In this document: positions 15,887 through 24,477 of the stretch, piece by piece | Layout: every line of letters starts with the position of its first letter | How positions within the stretch are numbered: the first letter of the stretch is position 1 | DNA from: Methylobacter sp. | Lineage (GTDB): Bacteria; Pseudomonadota; Gammaproteobacteria; Methylococcales; Methylomonadaceae | Direction: 5' to 3' | NCBI GenBank assembly: GCA_023229605.1 | Contig: JALNYY010000002.1 | Span: 62,001-126,000, forward strand | DNA: 64,000 nucleotides | Program-made: the position numbers and the translations under genes | The notes under the pieces: generated by a model | Told to the model about the DNA's origin: nothing | Database searches by the model: none | The model's input: the letters and a program-made list of their open reading frames with translations, nothing else

Positions 15887-17596
15887 ATGCCTGCTACTAC
15901 TGCACTACGCCGCGATAAGCGCGTCATCAACAATGTGAAAACCGAAGCGGCAGGTAAATTTGCCGATCAGTTACGCGAAAATTCCGTCAATAAAGAAAAA
16001 GGTGTGTTCGATTCCGCCGCCGCCAATGATTTCATTTTGAACTCAGTCGGTTATAGTGAATCCAAGGTGCCTGAAACGCTGCAAGCCGTGTTCAATGAAG
16101 TTGGTCAGGAAAATTCAGCGGCTATTTCAAGGGCTATTCTGGATGGCGCTGCGCAATATGAAGCAATGCACGGCTGCGCTGTTCCTGCCGATGTCATGGA
16201 ATACGCATTCCACATGGCTTACGGCACCACTGCCGGGGCTAAAGAAAAAATGGCTTTGGACTCGGCTAACAACAACCATGCCGACAACTTGTCATTGCAG
16301 CCTAACCGCGCTGTTGTTGCAATCTACACCGCATTGATGGAAGCGATCCCATTTGCGCATTACTTGCCTGCCGATATTGGCTCCAACGAAGGCAAGCTGG
16401 GTATCGTTACTCACCAAGCTGGCAGTAATTTTGGATTGTATGCGGCTAACGCCGGCATGGATGGCGCAGGATCGGGCGACCCTTACATCACTTCGTCACG
16501 GATTCATGCGACGACAAACAACGCTGGCGCTCACACGGGGCAGTTGACCAACATTCAAGCGACTCGTGAAACTTGCGCAACTACAGGCAGTGGCGCAATC
16601 GCCGTTAATTTGCTGCGCGGTCGTTCACAGGTTTATGTCGATGGTCGGATCGTTGCCAGGGAAATTTCATCATCTGGCTCCGGGGCATCGACAGTAAGCG
16701 GTTCGGTGACTATTGCCGGCGTAACCTCGCAGATTGCCGGAACAATCAACACCGATACCGGTGTAATTGCGCTGACATCTACCCCGGCACTGGACAATGC
16801 TGTACCCGTTATTGTCGAAGGCTTCCTGGATTATGACCGTCAGCCGTCATTGACTCCAAACATCATCACCAATGTCGATATGTTCAGTTTGTGGGCTAAA
16901 CCTTGGCGGGTATACACCCAACATTCGATGGAAGCGCAGACCCAAATGGCGAACGAATTGGGACTTGATCCGTACAGCGAAAGCTTGATTGCCTTGCAAT
17001 CTCAGTTCGCCAATGAACGCCATTATGAAGTCATTGCAAAGGCCATGCGCCTTGCTAAATACAGCGGAAATTCACTGACATTTGACTTTAACTGGTCAGG
17101 CGCTGCCGGCCAAGGCTTACAAAAGACCCGTGCCGATGTGCTGCAAGATTTGCAATCGCCGCTGGGTGCGCTGTCTCAGCAAATGGCTATCGATACCATG
17201 TCTTACGGCATCAGCCATTTGTACGTTGAGAAATACATGGCTTCAATGTTCCTGAGTCTGCCTAGTACTATCTGGCAACCGTCCGGGGTTCAGGCGCGTC
17301 CAGGAATTTACCGTCTCGGTCGCTTGTTCAACCAATACGACGTGTATTACACGCCGAAGATTGTTGCCGGAACAAACTCCGCAGCTGAAATCTTGTGTAT
17401 TGGCCGCGCTCCTGATGTAGCTCGCAACCCGTTTGTTCTGGGTGATGCCGTTCCAGCAACTGTCGTGCCTTTAGGCGTCGGCATCGATTTGAAACGCGGC
17501 GCTGGATTCTACGCCCGTAACTTCACCGAGGTAAATCCGCACGGCCCATCGTCTATGGGTTGCGCATTGCTTAACGTCACCAACTTGGGTCTTTAA
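15887..17596 (+). CDS. Major capsid protein
   Basis: 569 residues. The N-terminal 120 residues are helical and probably a delta domain that is removed on maturation; the junction reads KMALDSANNNHADN (ALDSA at residues 123-127). The mature part (NLSLQPNRAVVAIYTALMEAIPFAHYLPADIGSNEGKL ... ANELGLDPYSE, QSQFANERHYEV, RPGIYRLGRLFNQYDVYYTPKIV, GRAPDVARNPFVLGDAVPATVVPL) matches major capsid proteins of large myoviruses. It contains a beta insertion near residues 230-310. It has its own late-type promoter. Confidence 0.88.
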   Translation: MPATTALRRDKRVINNVKTEAAGKFADQLRENSVNKEKGVFDSAAANDFILNSVGYSESKVPETLQAVFNEVGQENSAAISRAILDGAAQYEAMHGCAVPADVMEYAFHMAYGTTAGAKEKMALDSANNNHADNLSLQPNRAVVAIYTALMEAIPFAHYLPADIGSNEGKLGIVTHQAGSNFGLYAANAGMDGAGSGDPYITSSRIHATTNNAGAHTGQLTNIQATRETCATTGSGAIAVNLLRGRSQVYVDGRIVAREISSSGSGASTVSGSVTIAGVTSQIAGTINTDTGVIALTSTPALDNAVPVIVEGFLDYDRQPSLTPNIITNVDMFSLWAKPWRVYTQHSMEAQTQMANELGLDPYSESLIALQSQFANERHYEVIAKAMRLAKYSGNSLTFDFNWSGAAGQGLQKTRADVLQDLQSPLGALSQQMAIDTMSYGISHLYVEKYMASMFLSLPSTIWQPSGVQARPGIYRLGRLFNQYDVYYTPKIVAGTNSAAEILCIGRAPDVARNPFVLGDAVPATVVPLGVGIDLKRGAGFYARNFTEVNPHGPSSMGCALLNVTNLGL

Positions 17597-17622
17597 GGCC
17601 AGTCTAATCTAGGAGCGAACTA

Positions 17623-18066
17623 ATGAAAAAATTGATATTAGGCGCTCCTTCCCTGACTGGGAAGGACGCAAATGACTTGGTAGCGGCGGCTTATAAAGAC
17701 GCGGCATTCCCGATGCAACTTAAGGTGACAAATTTGGTCGCTCGTCCGTTGAGCTTTCCTGAGATCGCCGGGCTGCACCTTAAGCCGTGTACGCACGGCG
17801 ATGAAGCGACCGTGGTTGTCACCGTGCCGAATTATGACGCATTGCAACGACTGGCTTCCAGTATCGAGCAGGTAGCCGAGCTGAACCATAGCGAGGCAAT
17901 GCTCGAAATGGGTGTTTTTGATCCTGATGCAGTTGAAGCAGAGCCGGAAGTGGTTGCTGCTGATGCTACCGGCTTGGCAGATGGCGAAGTGAAAGTTGAA
18001 GCAGAGCCGGAAGTGGTTGCTGAAACTATCGCTTTAACTCCTGTCACCGGCAAAAAACACCAATAA
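17623..18066 (+). CDS. Small capsid-adjacent protein with duplicated acidic tail
   Basis: 147 residues. The folded part (residues 1-100) is unrecognised. The C-terminus contains VEAEPEVVA twice, encoded by a near-identical 29-bp direct repeat (about 17,931 and 17,995), so the tail grew by tandem duplication. Its position between capsid and sheath suggests a head decoration or head-tail joining protein. Start preceded by AGGAG. Confidence 0.55.
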   Translation: MKKLILGAPSLTGKDANDLVAAAYKDAAFPMQLKVTNLVARPLSFPEIAGLHLKPCTHGDEATVVVTVPNYDALQRLASSIEQVAELNHSEAMLEMGVFDPDAVEAEPEVVAADATGLADGEVKVEAEPEVVAETIALTPVTGKKHQ

Positions 18067-18076
18067 GGGGTAGGCC

Positions 18077-19927
18077 ATGACAGTCGCTTTTGTAAGGCAA
18101 TTAGGCGCGGAATCCGGGGTTCAACTTAACCCGCTCCGCGACAATTCAGAAATCCCCACGCAAGACAACTGGGATCAGATGACCGGTATTATGTGCCGGT
18201 TGACCCGTGGGCGTATTGACAAACCCTTTAAGGTTGACCGGGGCAATGTATTCAACAAGATCGGCAATGGTGAGCAGATTCGCGTCTCGGCGCTAAACGA
18301 GGCATGGGTGCATATCGTAGAAGCTGTCAACAACGGCACCTACGAATTCGTCGTTCAGCGTCTTGTAACATCGTCTGCGGCAATCAGCTATGCCATTGCA
18401 ACTATCGGCTCAGGGGCGGTGCTTGATGCGACTTTGGCAGCTGGCGTTGTAACGTCTATTGCCGCATCAACTCCAGGAACCGGTTACACCGTAGGCCAAG
18501 AGCTGTCGATTGTCGGCGTAGGCACCGGTGCGGCGGCTACGGTTGCTTCGGTTAACGCAACCGGCGGCATTTTAACGCTGACGGTTTCCGCTGGCGGAAC
18601 CGGTTATGTGACGCCTGTCGTGACCGTTAAAGAGCCGATTTCGTTCTATGTTTCTGCGGAACTACCAACAGTACCATACCTGTTCGCCGTTAAGCATCTT
18701 GAGTGCTTTAACGACGGTATCAAGCTGGAGTTCAGGGCCGAAGAAAAACGCGCTGGCGGGGTTAATGTCGCCAATGACGTGATTACACTGGTGCTACGCG
18801 ATATTGACGGCAAAGCCTTGTATGAATTTACCGGCTCACTCAGCTCTACGGCGCTGGATGATTACCAAAATTCTTACTATTTAACCGACATTGTATCGGC
18901 CAGAACCGATGCGGTTGAGGTTAGCGTGGGCTTGCAGGGTTCGATCCCGACAACTTCATCGGCATACGGCTATAACGCTATAACCGGCCTTCCCAATTCG
19001 GCTAAATCAGCAACATTGATTTGCTTTACCGAGGGCGGCAGCGCTTATTCAACGCAAGACTACATGGCGGCAAGGCAAAAGCTGCAATATACGCCGCACA
19101 ATTACGCCTATATCAGCTCAGGCGGTACGCAGTCTGTAGGTATGTTGGCGCAATTGGCGCAATTGGCCTTTGATACCAACCGGCAGTTGAAATTCGACGT
19201 TCCGGGCGGCTTATCGACCGATGCAGCGATTACCTTTGTTGAACAGTTGAACATGGGGGCCAGTCTTACCGCGCAGTTGATGCACCAGTATTGGGTCAGG
19301 TTTAAATCGGACGACCCGACCGGTATTAACGGCAAGGGTTATTACGGTGCGGCAACACTGAACTGTGCGTATTCAAACGGGCGTAATGCTCAAACCGATG
19401 CCAAGGGCTTTGCGCCGAAAAACTTCCCGATTGCGGGAAGACAATGGCCGGTACGACGTACCGGATTGGTTCACGACCCAAGATTGACCGATCAAGAACT
19501 GAATGCGGTGGCAAGGGCCAAGATCAACCCGGTGATGTCAGAGACATATACCGGCGGTAGTCGTACCGTGTTCAGGGATTTCTTGACGGCGGCTCAGGTT
19601 GAATCAAGCCTGATTAAGCTGACTTCGGTTTCCGATATGGCGGCAACGATTGATGATGCGGTAACCCGGTTTGGCAAAGATATATTGATGTTGCCAATGG
19701 AACTTGCAGTTAAGCGCACAGAAGCTTATCTGAAGGCGTTATTTGAAGGCGCTCAAGCGGCTAAGTGGATAGTGCCGTCGTCAGATCCTGAAATGGGCGG
19801 TATGGCATTCCGGTACGTGGTCAAGCCTAACGATCTTCGGCCTTATGATAGGTTAGACATAAATTACTGGCTGCGATACGATGGGGCCGTCCGTCAGATT
19901 TTTGTAACTCAGACGCTAACACGCTAA
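18077..19927 (+). CDS. Contractile tail sheath protein
   Basis: 616 residues. The N-terminus (TGIMCRLTRGRIDKPFKVDRGNVFNKIGNGEQIRVSALNEAWVHIVEAVNNGTYEFVVQRLV) and C-terminus (AYLKALFEGAQAAKWIVPSSDPEMGGMAFRYVVKPNDLRPYDRLDINYWLRYDGAVRQIFVTQTL) are as in sheath proteins of large myoviruses; the C-terminal handshake strands are present. Residues about 105-190 are a beta insertion with PGTGYTVGQE and GGTGYVTP, similar to that in the 15,018 gene. The sheath makes this a contractile-tailed phage. Confidence 0.82.
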   Translation: MTVAFVRQLGAESGVQLNPLRDNSEIPTQDNWDQMTGIMCRLTRGRIDKPFKVDRGNVFNKIGNGEQIRVSALNEAWVHIVEAVNNGTYEFVVQRLVTSSAAISYAIATIGSGAVLDATLAAGVVTSIAASTPGTGYTVGQELSIVGVGTGAAATVASVNATGGILTLTVSAGGTGYVTPVVTVKEPISFYVSAELPTVPYLFAVKHLECFNDGIKLEFRAEEKRAGGVNVANDVITLVLRDIDGKALYEFTGSLSSTALDDYQNSYYLTDIVSARTDAVEVSVGLQGSIPTTSSAYGYNAITGLPNSAKSATLICFTEGGSAYSTQDYMAARQKLQYTPHNYAYISSGGTQSVGMLAQLAQLAFDTNRQLKFDVPGGLSTDAAITFVEQLNMGASLTAQLMHQYWVRFKSDDPTGINGKGYYGAATLNCAYSNGRNAQTDAKGFAPKNFPIAGRQWPVRRTGLVHDPRLTDQELNAVARAKINPVMSETYTGGSRTVFRDFLTAAQVESSLIKLTSVSDMAATIDDAVTRFGKDILMLPMELAVKRTEAYLKALFEGAQAAKWIVPSSDPEMGGMAFRYVVKPNDLRPYDRLDINYWLRYDGAVRQIFVTQTLTR

Positions 19928-20757
19928 CACGCTGATGATGCAAAGCGACCATATTCATCTTTGTTTATGGTCGCTCCTTCTGCCTTTCTTTTGGCGTGAC
20001 GACGCCGATTATTCTCGCTTATTTTTTCTCTTGTTTCGGTTGATGGGTTTGCCTTTGCTGCTGATATTTTGGCTCTTGTTTCGGATGATGCTAGCGGGCG
20101 TTTTGATCTTAATTTAGCCGCATCGCTCATCTTTTTTCTTGTTTCTTCTGAGACTGGGTGGCGTTTTTTGGCGGCTTCACTCATTTTTTCTCGTTGTTCT
20201 GCTGTTTTTGGTATTCCTTTGAACTGTTCTGATGTTTTTTTTCGTCTCTCATCTGAACATGGTGGTTTTTTAAGTCCTTTTTGCGCTACCGACATTTTTG
20301 CCCTTGTTTCTATCGATGCTTTTTTCCCAATTCTTGATGCAGTCATTTTGGCGCAAGCTTCTGGAGACGCTTTTCTGCCCGTATGAAAAGCTCTAGTTTT
20401 TTCAGCTATTTCTGGTCTTTTTCTACCGACTTGCCATGCTGACATTATCTCTCGCGTCTCTGATGATGGAATTGAACTATATCCACCTGTGCGTAGGTTG
20501 TATCCGTTTGGCGATAGCGTTACGTGCTCTTTAATTAAAAGCACTTCCCAGTAATTAGCTTCCTCAATAGTTAGATTTTCTTTCAGTATTTCTTGGGTAA
20601 AGTTTTCAAACCCATGCTTATTAATTGCGGCATTAAATGCGCGGCATTTGCCTCTTAATTTGTGCTCTTCAACCCTTCTTTTTAGATTATTTGTTTGCCC
20701 AATATAACTTTTTCCGCTGGGACTGGTGAACTTGTAAATAAGGAAGTTGTTTTTCAT
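19924..20757 (-). CDS. GIY-YIG homing endonuclease with NUMOD3 repeats
   Basis: 277 residues on the opposite strand between the sheath and the next tail gene. The GIY-YIG nuclease domain occupies residues 1-95 (LIYKFTSPSGKSYIGQT, RRVEEHK, FENFTQEIL, WEVLLIKEH). It is followed by about seven NUMOD3-type DNA-binding repeats (SxETRxKMSxAxKG pattern). This is a free-standing homing endonuclease that spreads by cutting related phages lacking the gene. Its 3' end overlaps the sheath stop by 4 bp, where GCTAACAC is tandemly repeated. The operon is interrupted, and a late-type promoter restarts transcription downstream. Confidence 0.88.
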   Translation of the reverse strand: MKNNFLIYKFTSPSGKSYIGQTNNLKRRVEEHKLRGKCRAFNAAINKHGFENFTQEILKENLTIEEANYWEVLLIKEHVTLSPNGYNLRTGGYSSIPSSETREIMSAWQVGRKRPEIAEKTRAFHTGRKASPEACAKMTASRIGKKASIETRAKMSVAQKGLKKPPCSDERRKKTSEQFKGIPKTAEQREKMSEAAKKRHPVSEETRKKMSDAAKLRSKRPLASSETRAKISAAKANPSTETREKISENNRRRHAKRKAEGATINKDEYGRFASSAC

Positions 20758-20773
20758 AGAGATATGAAGATGT

Positions 20774-20815
20774 TGGGAAAATCGAATAAATACTGACCAT
20801 TCGCCAGCATATCAT
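20774..20815 (+). promoter_or_regulatory. Phage late-type promoter P4
   Basis: Box TGGGAAAATC at 20,774 and TATCAT at 20,810, the same 36-nt offset; the box deviates at its second base. It lies just beyond the start of the antisense endonuclease and would drive the tail/lysis operon. Confidence 0.55.
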
Positions 20816-20863
20816 TTAAGCACGAACACCCCAAACCCTATCAAAATAACGGAGCAGTAAATA

Positions 20864-21556
20864 ATGAACGACTATTTGCGAGATGTTTTAAAGAGAAAGC
20901 CTGCGCCTGTCGTGGCGGCGGTAGCGAAAGTGGAGCCGGTTCTGGACGCGGTAGACGATACCCCGGAAATGACCGGTGCAGATAGCTACACCCAAGCCGA
21001 CATCGCCTTAAAAGCGGTGGCGGTGGTGCAGCAGTGGGTGGAAACCGACGACCTGGACGATGATGAAAGTTTAGCAGATCGCCTTGCGAACATGGTTGTC
21101 GGCATTGCCGATGCCAACAAGGATGGCGAAATCAGCGACGACGAACAAGCCGTTGTCGATATAGCCCTGAATTCTATCTGGGATTATCTGGCTCAATATG
21201 AAGTGGCCGATGACGACATTAGCGCCCTGTTGAACGACTGGGACACTGATGCGGCGGAACGCATCCGCGACTTGCTGGCGGCTTCATTGCCGGAAGGCGA
21301 AGCGGCTGATGCGGACATTGACAACTTTGTTTTCGGCGGCACCGACCAAGAGCCTGCTCTTGATGCGGTGTACAAGAAAAAAATAGTCATTCGTCACGGT
21401 AAAAAAATGCGTATCAATAAGCGTATTTCCGGGCGTGTCAAGCTGTCGGCAAAGCAAAAGGTAGCGATTAAAAAGGCTGGACTTAAGAGCCACAACGCGG
21501 CGGCACAAATGCGCCGTGCCAAGTCGATGAGAATGCGCGTCAAGACCGGGCTGTAA
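20864..21556 (+). CDS. Tail-operon protein with EF-hand-like loop
   Basis: 230 residues. An acidic helical body includes DANKDGEISDDEQ, a textbook calcium-binding EF-hand loop, near residue 85. The last 55 residues are strongly basic (KKKIVIRHGKKMRINKRISGRVKLSAKQK). The bipolar charge suggests an assembly or scaffold-like role. GGAG ribosome binding site. Family not named. Confidence 0.55.
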   Translation: MNDYLRDVLKRKPAPVVAAVAKVEPVLDAVDDTPEMTGADSYTQADIALKAVAVVQQWVETDDLDDDESLADRLANMVVGIADANKDGEISDDEQAVVDIALNSIWDYLAQYEVADDDISALLNDWDTDAAERIRDLLAASLPEGEAADADIDNFVFGGTDQEPALDAVYKKKIVIRHGKKMRINKRISGRVKLSAKQKVAIKKAGLKSHNAAAQMRRAKSMRMRVKTGL

Positions 21557-21559
21557 CAC

Positions 21560-22261
21560 ATGTCCGAAGTGCTTACTTCCGAGTGGGGTGGATTAAACCC
21601 CCACCTTCTAGCCACCTTTTGGGAGGTGGACAGAAATGGTAAGCCCATCGGGTCTGATGTGATTGTTCAAGCGCCGTTATCAGAATCAAATCTGAGCATG
21701 ACGCAGAATTGGCAGTCACCATTTGAAAATGTAGGACAAAGTAATCTCCCCACTTTACAACAATTATTACAGAGTGGGGCAGGTTTGGCGTTGGCCGGTA
21801 AGGCAGATGCGGCTACCGGAGCAGATACAAAAAAGCTGCTTGCCCTTGTCGAGGGTAAGAGCAGCGTTACTAAATTAAATTCTACCCAGGTATGGAGTGG
21901 GTCGCCACCGGCAAAGTGGCAGATCACCGCCGTATTTCGGGCCTGGAAAGATCCAAAAAAAGAAGTTGAAGACCCTGTCGATCAGCTGGCGCAGTGGCAT
22001 TTACCAAAATACCTTGCTAAAGACGGTATTCTTTTAAGCGGGTTGGACGCGGGAACCGTATTCCCGTCAACCGTACCATCAATTTTGGCGATTAAGTATA
22101 AAAACCGCACCTATTCCCCCGTAGTCATTGAGTCATTCGATTACCCGACCAATAGCCCGATTAACGCAGACGGCGAGTATGTCGAGCTTTCAGTACCGAT
22201 GACCATTGCAACGCTTACATCTATCGATGTTGGCGACTGGAAGTCTTTCTCCAACAAATAA
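21560..22261 (+). CDS. Putative tail/baseplate protein
   Basis: 233 residues. Starts three bases after the preceding stop. WSGSPPAKWQITAVFRAWKDPKKEVEDPVDQLAQWHLPKYLA and the beta-rich C-terminus (YSPVVIESFDYPTNSPINADGEYVELSVPMTIATLTSID) resemble LysM-associated or baseplate hub accessory proteins of myoviruses. Role inferred from position before the tail chaperone-like gene. Confidence 0.5.
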   Translation: MSEVLTSEWGGLNPHLLATFWEVDRNGKPIGSDVIVQAPLSESNLSMTQNWQSPFENVGQSNLPTLQQLLQSGAGLALAGKADAATGADTKKLLALVEGKSSVTKLNSTQVWSGSPPAKWQITAVFRAWKDPKKEVEDPVDQLAQWHLPKYLAKDGILLSGLDAGTVFPSTVPSILAIKYKNRTYSPVVIESFDYPTNSPINADGEYVELSVPMTIATLTSIDVGDWKSFSNK

Positions 22262-22272
22262 GGACAAAAACA

Positions 22273-23031
22273 TTGAAGCATTTTCCTATCCTTCGCACCC
22301 GGCGCTTAACCGTCCAGTTCCAAGAGCTGGCAATCGGTGATGCGATTTCCGTTGCCAGTATGCCTGAGCATCTTACTGAGGCCGAATGCACAGCGTTCTT
22401 GAAATTTGCCATTAAAGAAGTGACCAGCGAGTCGCCTGACCCGGCAGATTGGACGGTGCAGGAAAGGGCGTTAGGCGTAGCGCATTATCTGGCCTCAGTT
22501 GCCGAAGACGGCCCCGACTTTTCCCTGGGGCAAAACAAGTATTCTGATTTCCTTGACGGTACCGCCGACATATCGGTGGCACTTAAACAAGTTCCTATCG
22601 GCAATGTGGGTGACGAAGATTGGGAAATACGCCACTTGACCGGCAGCATGGCCGAATCTATCGAGCGTTTGATGGGTGATGTTGAGCAACTATCGCCACG
22701 TCTGCATTGGGTGGTTGGGGCAATGGCGGCGCAACTGGTCAGGGTTGCAGAAGATGAACCGGCGCTTGATACCCCGGCGCTTTATGACCAATGGCTGCTG
22801 CATCGTATGCAAGTGCTGATGAATATCGCAGAAAGCGATTTTGAACAGTTGATGGGCGCATATAACGCCGGGCGCGAAAAATTGCACCACCTGTTTGCGT
22901 ACAGTTTCAATGAGGATGGCATTGTTGTTTTGACGAAAGAAGGAGGGGCAGAAGGCGGTTCTTCTGCCCGATTTTCGGTTAGCGCCTGCTTATCGAGACT
23001 CGCGAGAACAATGGCGGGAAAAGCTGACTGA
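22273..23031 (+). CDS. Putative tail assembly chaperone (short form)
   Basis: 252 residues, TTG start 9 nt after AAGGAC. The helical, acidic composition and position between the tail genes and lysis cassette fit a tail assembly chaperone. Near codon 225 the sequence GGA-GGG-Gca allows a +1 slip. The alternative frame is then open for 100 codons and has no start of its own. In-frame reading ends at 23,031 instead. This is the arrangement of lambda G/GT. Confidence 0.55.
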   Translation: MKHFPILRTRRLTVQFQELAIGDAISVASMPEHLTEAECTAFLKFAIKEVTSESPDPADWTVQERALGVAHYLASVAEDGPDFSLGQNKYSDFLDGTADISVALKQVPIGNVGDEDWEIRHLTGSMAESIERLMGDVEQLSPRLHWVVGAMAAQLVRVAEDEPALDTPALYDQWLLHRMQVLMNIAESDFEQLMGAYNAGREKLHHLFAYSFNEDGIVVLTKEGGAEGGSSARFSVSACLSRLARTMAGKAD

Positions 23032-23251
23032 TTTAGCGGTTAGCCTTAGTTTATATTCGTCCACATCGTATAACGAAGCGCTTACGCTGCCGGTATCAAT
23101 GGCGACTCAGTTTTTTGAAGGGAAAGTGTTCACCGACTGGAAAAAGGCCGATGATGCGGAAAATAAAACCCAAGTGGAAATTGCCAATCGGCAAAACAAC
23201 ATTGTTAAGGCTGTCGGTGTCGTAGCCGAAACAGTCGCAAAGAAAAGGTAG
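22949..23251 (+). CDS. Frameshift extension of the tail chaperone-like protein
   Basis: An open frame of 100 codons (QKAVLLPDFRLAPAYRDSREQW ... VVAETVAKKR) has no ATG, GTG or TTG near its beginning, and a TGA in the same frame at 22,931 closes it upstream. It must therefore be reached by a +1 (or -2) shift from the 22,273 frame, most simply at GGGG (22,945-22,948), giving a fusion of about 325 residues. The alternative is a sequencing error, but then the short form would not exist. Confidence 0.5.
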   Translation, partial: QKAVLLPDFRLAPAYRDSREQWREKLTDLAVSLSLYSSTSYNEALTLPVSMATQFFEGKVFTDWKKADDAENKTQVEIANRQNNIVKAVGVVAETVAKKR

Positions 23252-23256
23252 ATGGC

Positions 23257-23667
23257 ATGATTTCACAAGAGGAATTGGTAGGCGGCGGTATAGGCTCGGT
23301 AATAGGATTTCCGTTGCTGGTTTGGTTTTATAAGCGCGTTTTTGCTAAAGCAGCTTTTGAGGACACATCAAAAACAGCGACAGATGCGCAGTGCAGCGTT
23401 ATTGAAATGCTTAGGAGCGAAGTGGAACGGATGGCACATAGCAACAAAGAGCTAGGATTAGCTGTCGCCCAGTTCCAGCACGAAAATGTCGCACTAAAAC
23501 AAGAGATGTCAAAACTCCATGAAACCATCAATCAATTATCGCTACAGGTAGCTGCTAACAATCTAATGCGCGAACAATGCGGAGAATGTGAGCATAACCA
23601 AAAGCCTGTAGCTAAAACGGTTGACCTGGGTAATCTACACCGCCACTTATCCGATAAAAAAGGCTGA
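23257..23667 (+). CDS. Membrane-anchored coiled-coil protein
   Basis: 136 residues. One N-terminal membrane segment (GGGIGSVIGFPLLVWFY) and a long coiled coil (EMLRSEVERMAHSNKELGLAVAQFQHENVALKQEMSKLHETINQL), ending with CGEC. It opens the lysis cassette and could be an accessory holin-like or antiholin-like protein. Unassigned to a family. Confidence 0.55.
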   Translation: MISQEELVGGGIGSVIGFPLLVWFYKRVFAKAAFEDTSKTATDAQCSVIEMLRSEVERMAHSNKELGLAVAQFQHENVALKQEMSKLHETINQLSLQVAANNLMREQCGECEHNQKPVAKTVDLGNLHRHLSDKKG

Positions 23668-23671
23668 CTGC

Positions 23672-23980
23672 ATGGATAAACTATTCACGCTTACCGCCTT
23701 TGGCTTCTATGGCATTGGAATTGTCGCCATGTTCGCCCATGCGCTGCAAAAAATGGCAAAAGGAGAAATGTCTTGCAGCTTCATCGAATGGGGCTTTAGA
23801 AACAAAGCAAAAACCGCATGGACGTATTTATCGTGCTTAGGATTAATCGCGGTGGCGATCCTGACCGGGCAAGTTTATGACCTCAATGAAGGGGCGCATA
23901 TTATTGCGGCTTTTGGTATTGGGTTTGCGTCTGATTCAACACTTAATGGGGTGGACAATGCCAGTAACAACTCAAATTAA
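23672..23980 (+). CDS. Putative holin
   Basis: 102 residues from the ATG at 23,672. Three hydrophobic segments (TLTAFGFYGIGIVAMFAHAL, TYLSCLGLIAVAILTG, HIIAAFGIGFASD) and the position just before Rz/Rz1 and the endolysin support a holin that opens the inner membrane at lysis. Its end overlaps the Rz start by 23 bp. Confidence 0.6.
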   Translation: MDKLFTLTAFGFYGIGIVAMFAHALQKMAKGEMSCSFIEWGFRNKAKTAWTYLSCLGLIAVAILTGQVYDLNEGAHIIAAFGIGFASDSTLNGVDNASNNSN

Positions 23981-24476
23981 AACAACGCTTCTAGCAGGCC
24001 TATGCCTTGCCTGCTTTGCCGGTGGACTGGCAAGTATGGGCGGCTACGCTTTCATGTGGAAAGCCAAATATGACAATTTATCGGACAATCTTGACCGACA
24101 AAAAGAAGAGGCTCAAGCACTGCTCGAAGCAGAGCAGAAGAAAGTTTCGGATCATGAGGCGAAAGCCAAATTAGATAATGCAACCCAGGCCATAGACCAT
24201 GAAAAAAGCAACAAAACTATTGATGATTTGCGCCGCTCTCTTGCCGCTACAAGGCTGTCCGACCCCGGACGTAGGAATGGTGGTAAAGCCACCTCGCCAA
24301 CAAGTGATAGTGCCGGAATTCCTCAAACAGAAGCCGGAGCCGGTGAGCTTTCAGCAGAGCTTACTCGATTTCTTCAAATCAAATTCTTCCAAGCCGACAC
24401 CGTAGCTGAATACGCTAATCAGTGTTACACGTTTGTAGTCGAGAAAAATTGCGGCATAGCCAAAGACGAGGATTAA
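23958..24476 (+). CDS. Rz-like inner-membrane spanin
   Basis: 172 residues from the ATG at 23,958. One N-terminal membrane anchor (TTLLAGLCLACFAGGLASMGGYAF), then a periplasmic coiled coil (KAKYDNLSDNLDRQKEEAQALLEAEQKKVSDHEAKAKLDN), as in Rz. A smaller lipoprotein gene is nested in another frame, the classic embedded Rz/Rz1 arrangement. Together they fuse inner and outer membranes at the end of lysis. Confidence 0.85.
   Translation: MPVTTQIKTTLLAGLCLACFAGGLASMGGYAFMWKAKYDNLSDNLDRQKEEAQALLEAEQKKVSDHEAKAKLDNATQAIDHEKSNKTIDDLRRSLAATRLSDPGRRNGGKATSPTSDSAGIPQTEAGAGELSAELTRFLQIKFFQADTVAEYANQCYTFVVEKNCGIAKDED
24199..24405 (+). CDS. Rz1-like outer-membrane spanin lipoprotein (nested in Rz)
   Basis: 68 residues entirely within the Rz gene in another frame. 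A lipoprotein signal (KKATKLLMICAALLPLQGC, lipobox Cys20) and a short Pro-rich mature part (PPRQQVIVPEFLKQKPEP) are diagnostic of Rz1, the outer-membrane partner of Rz. Confidence 0.85.
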   Translation: MKKATKLLMICAALLPLQGCPTPDVGMVVKPPRQQVIVPEFLKQKPEPVSFQQSLLDFFKSNSSKPTP

Positions 24477-24477
24477 G

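Noticed and set aside
17931..18030. 29-bp direct repeat as a mobile or regulatory repeat
   Set aside because: It is in frame and encodes the duplicated VEAEPEVVA tail, so protein-level duplication explains it.
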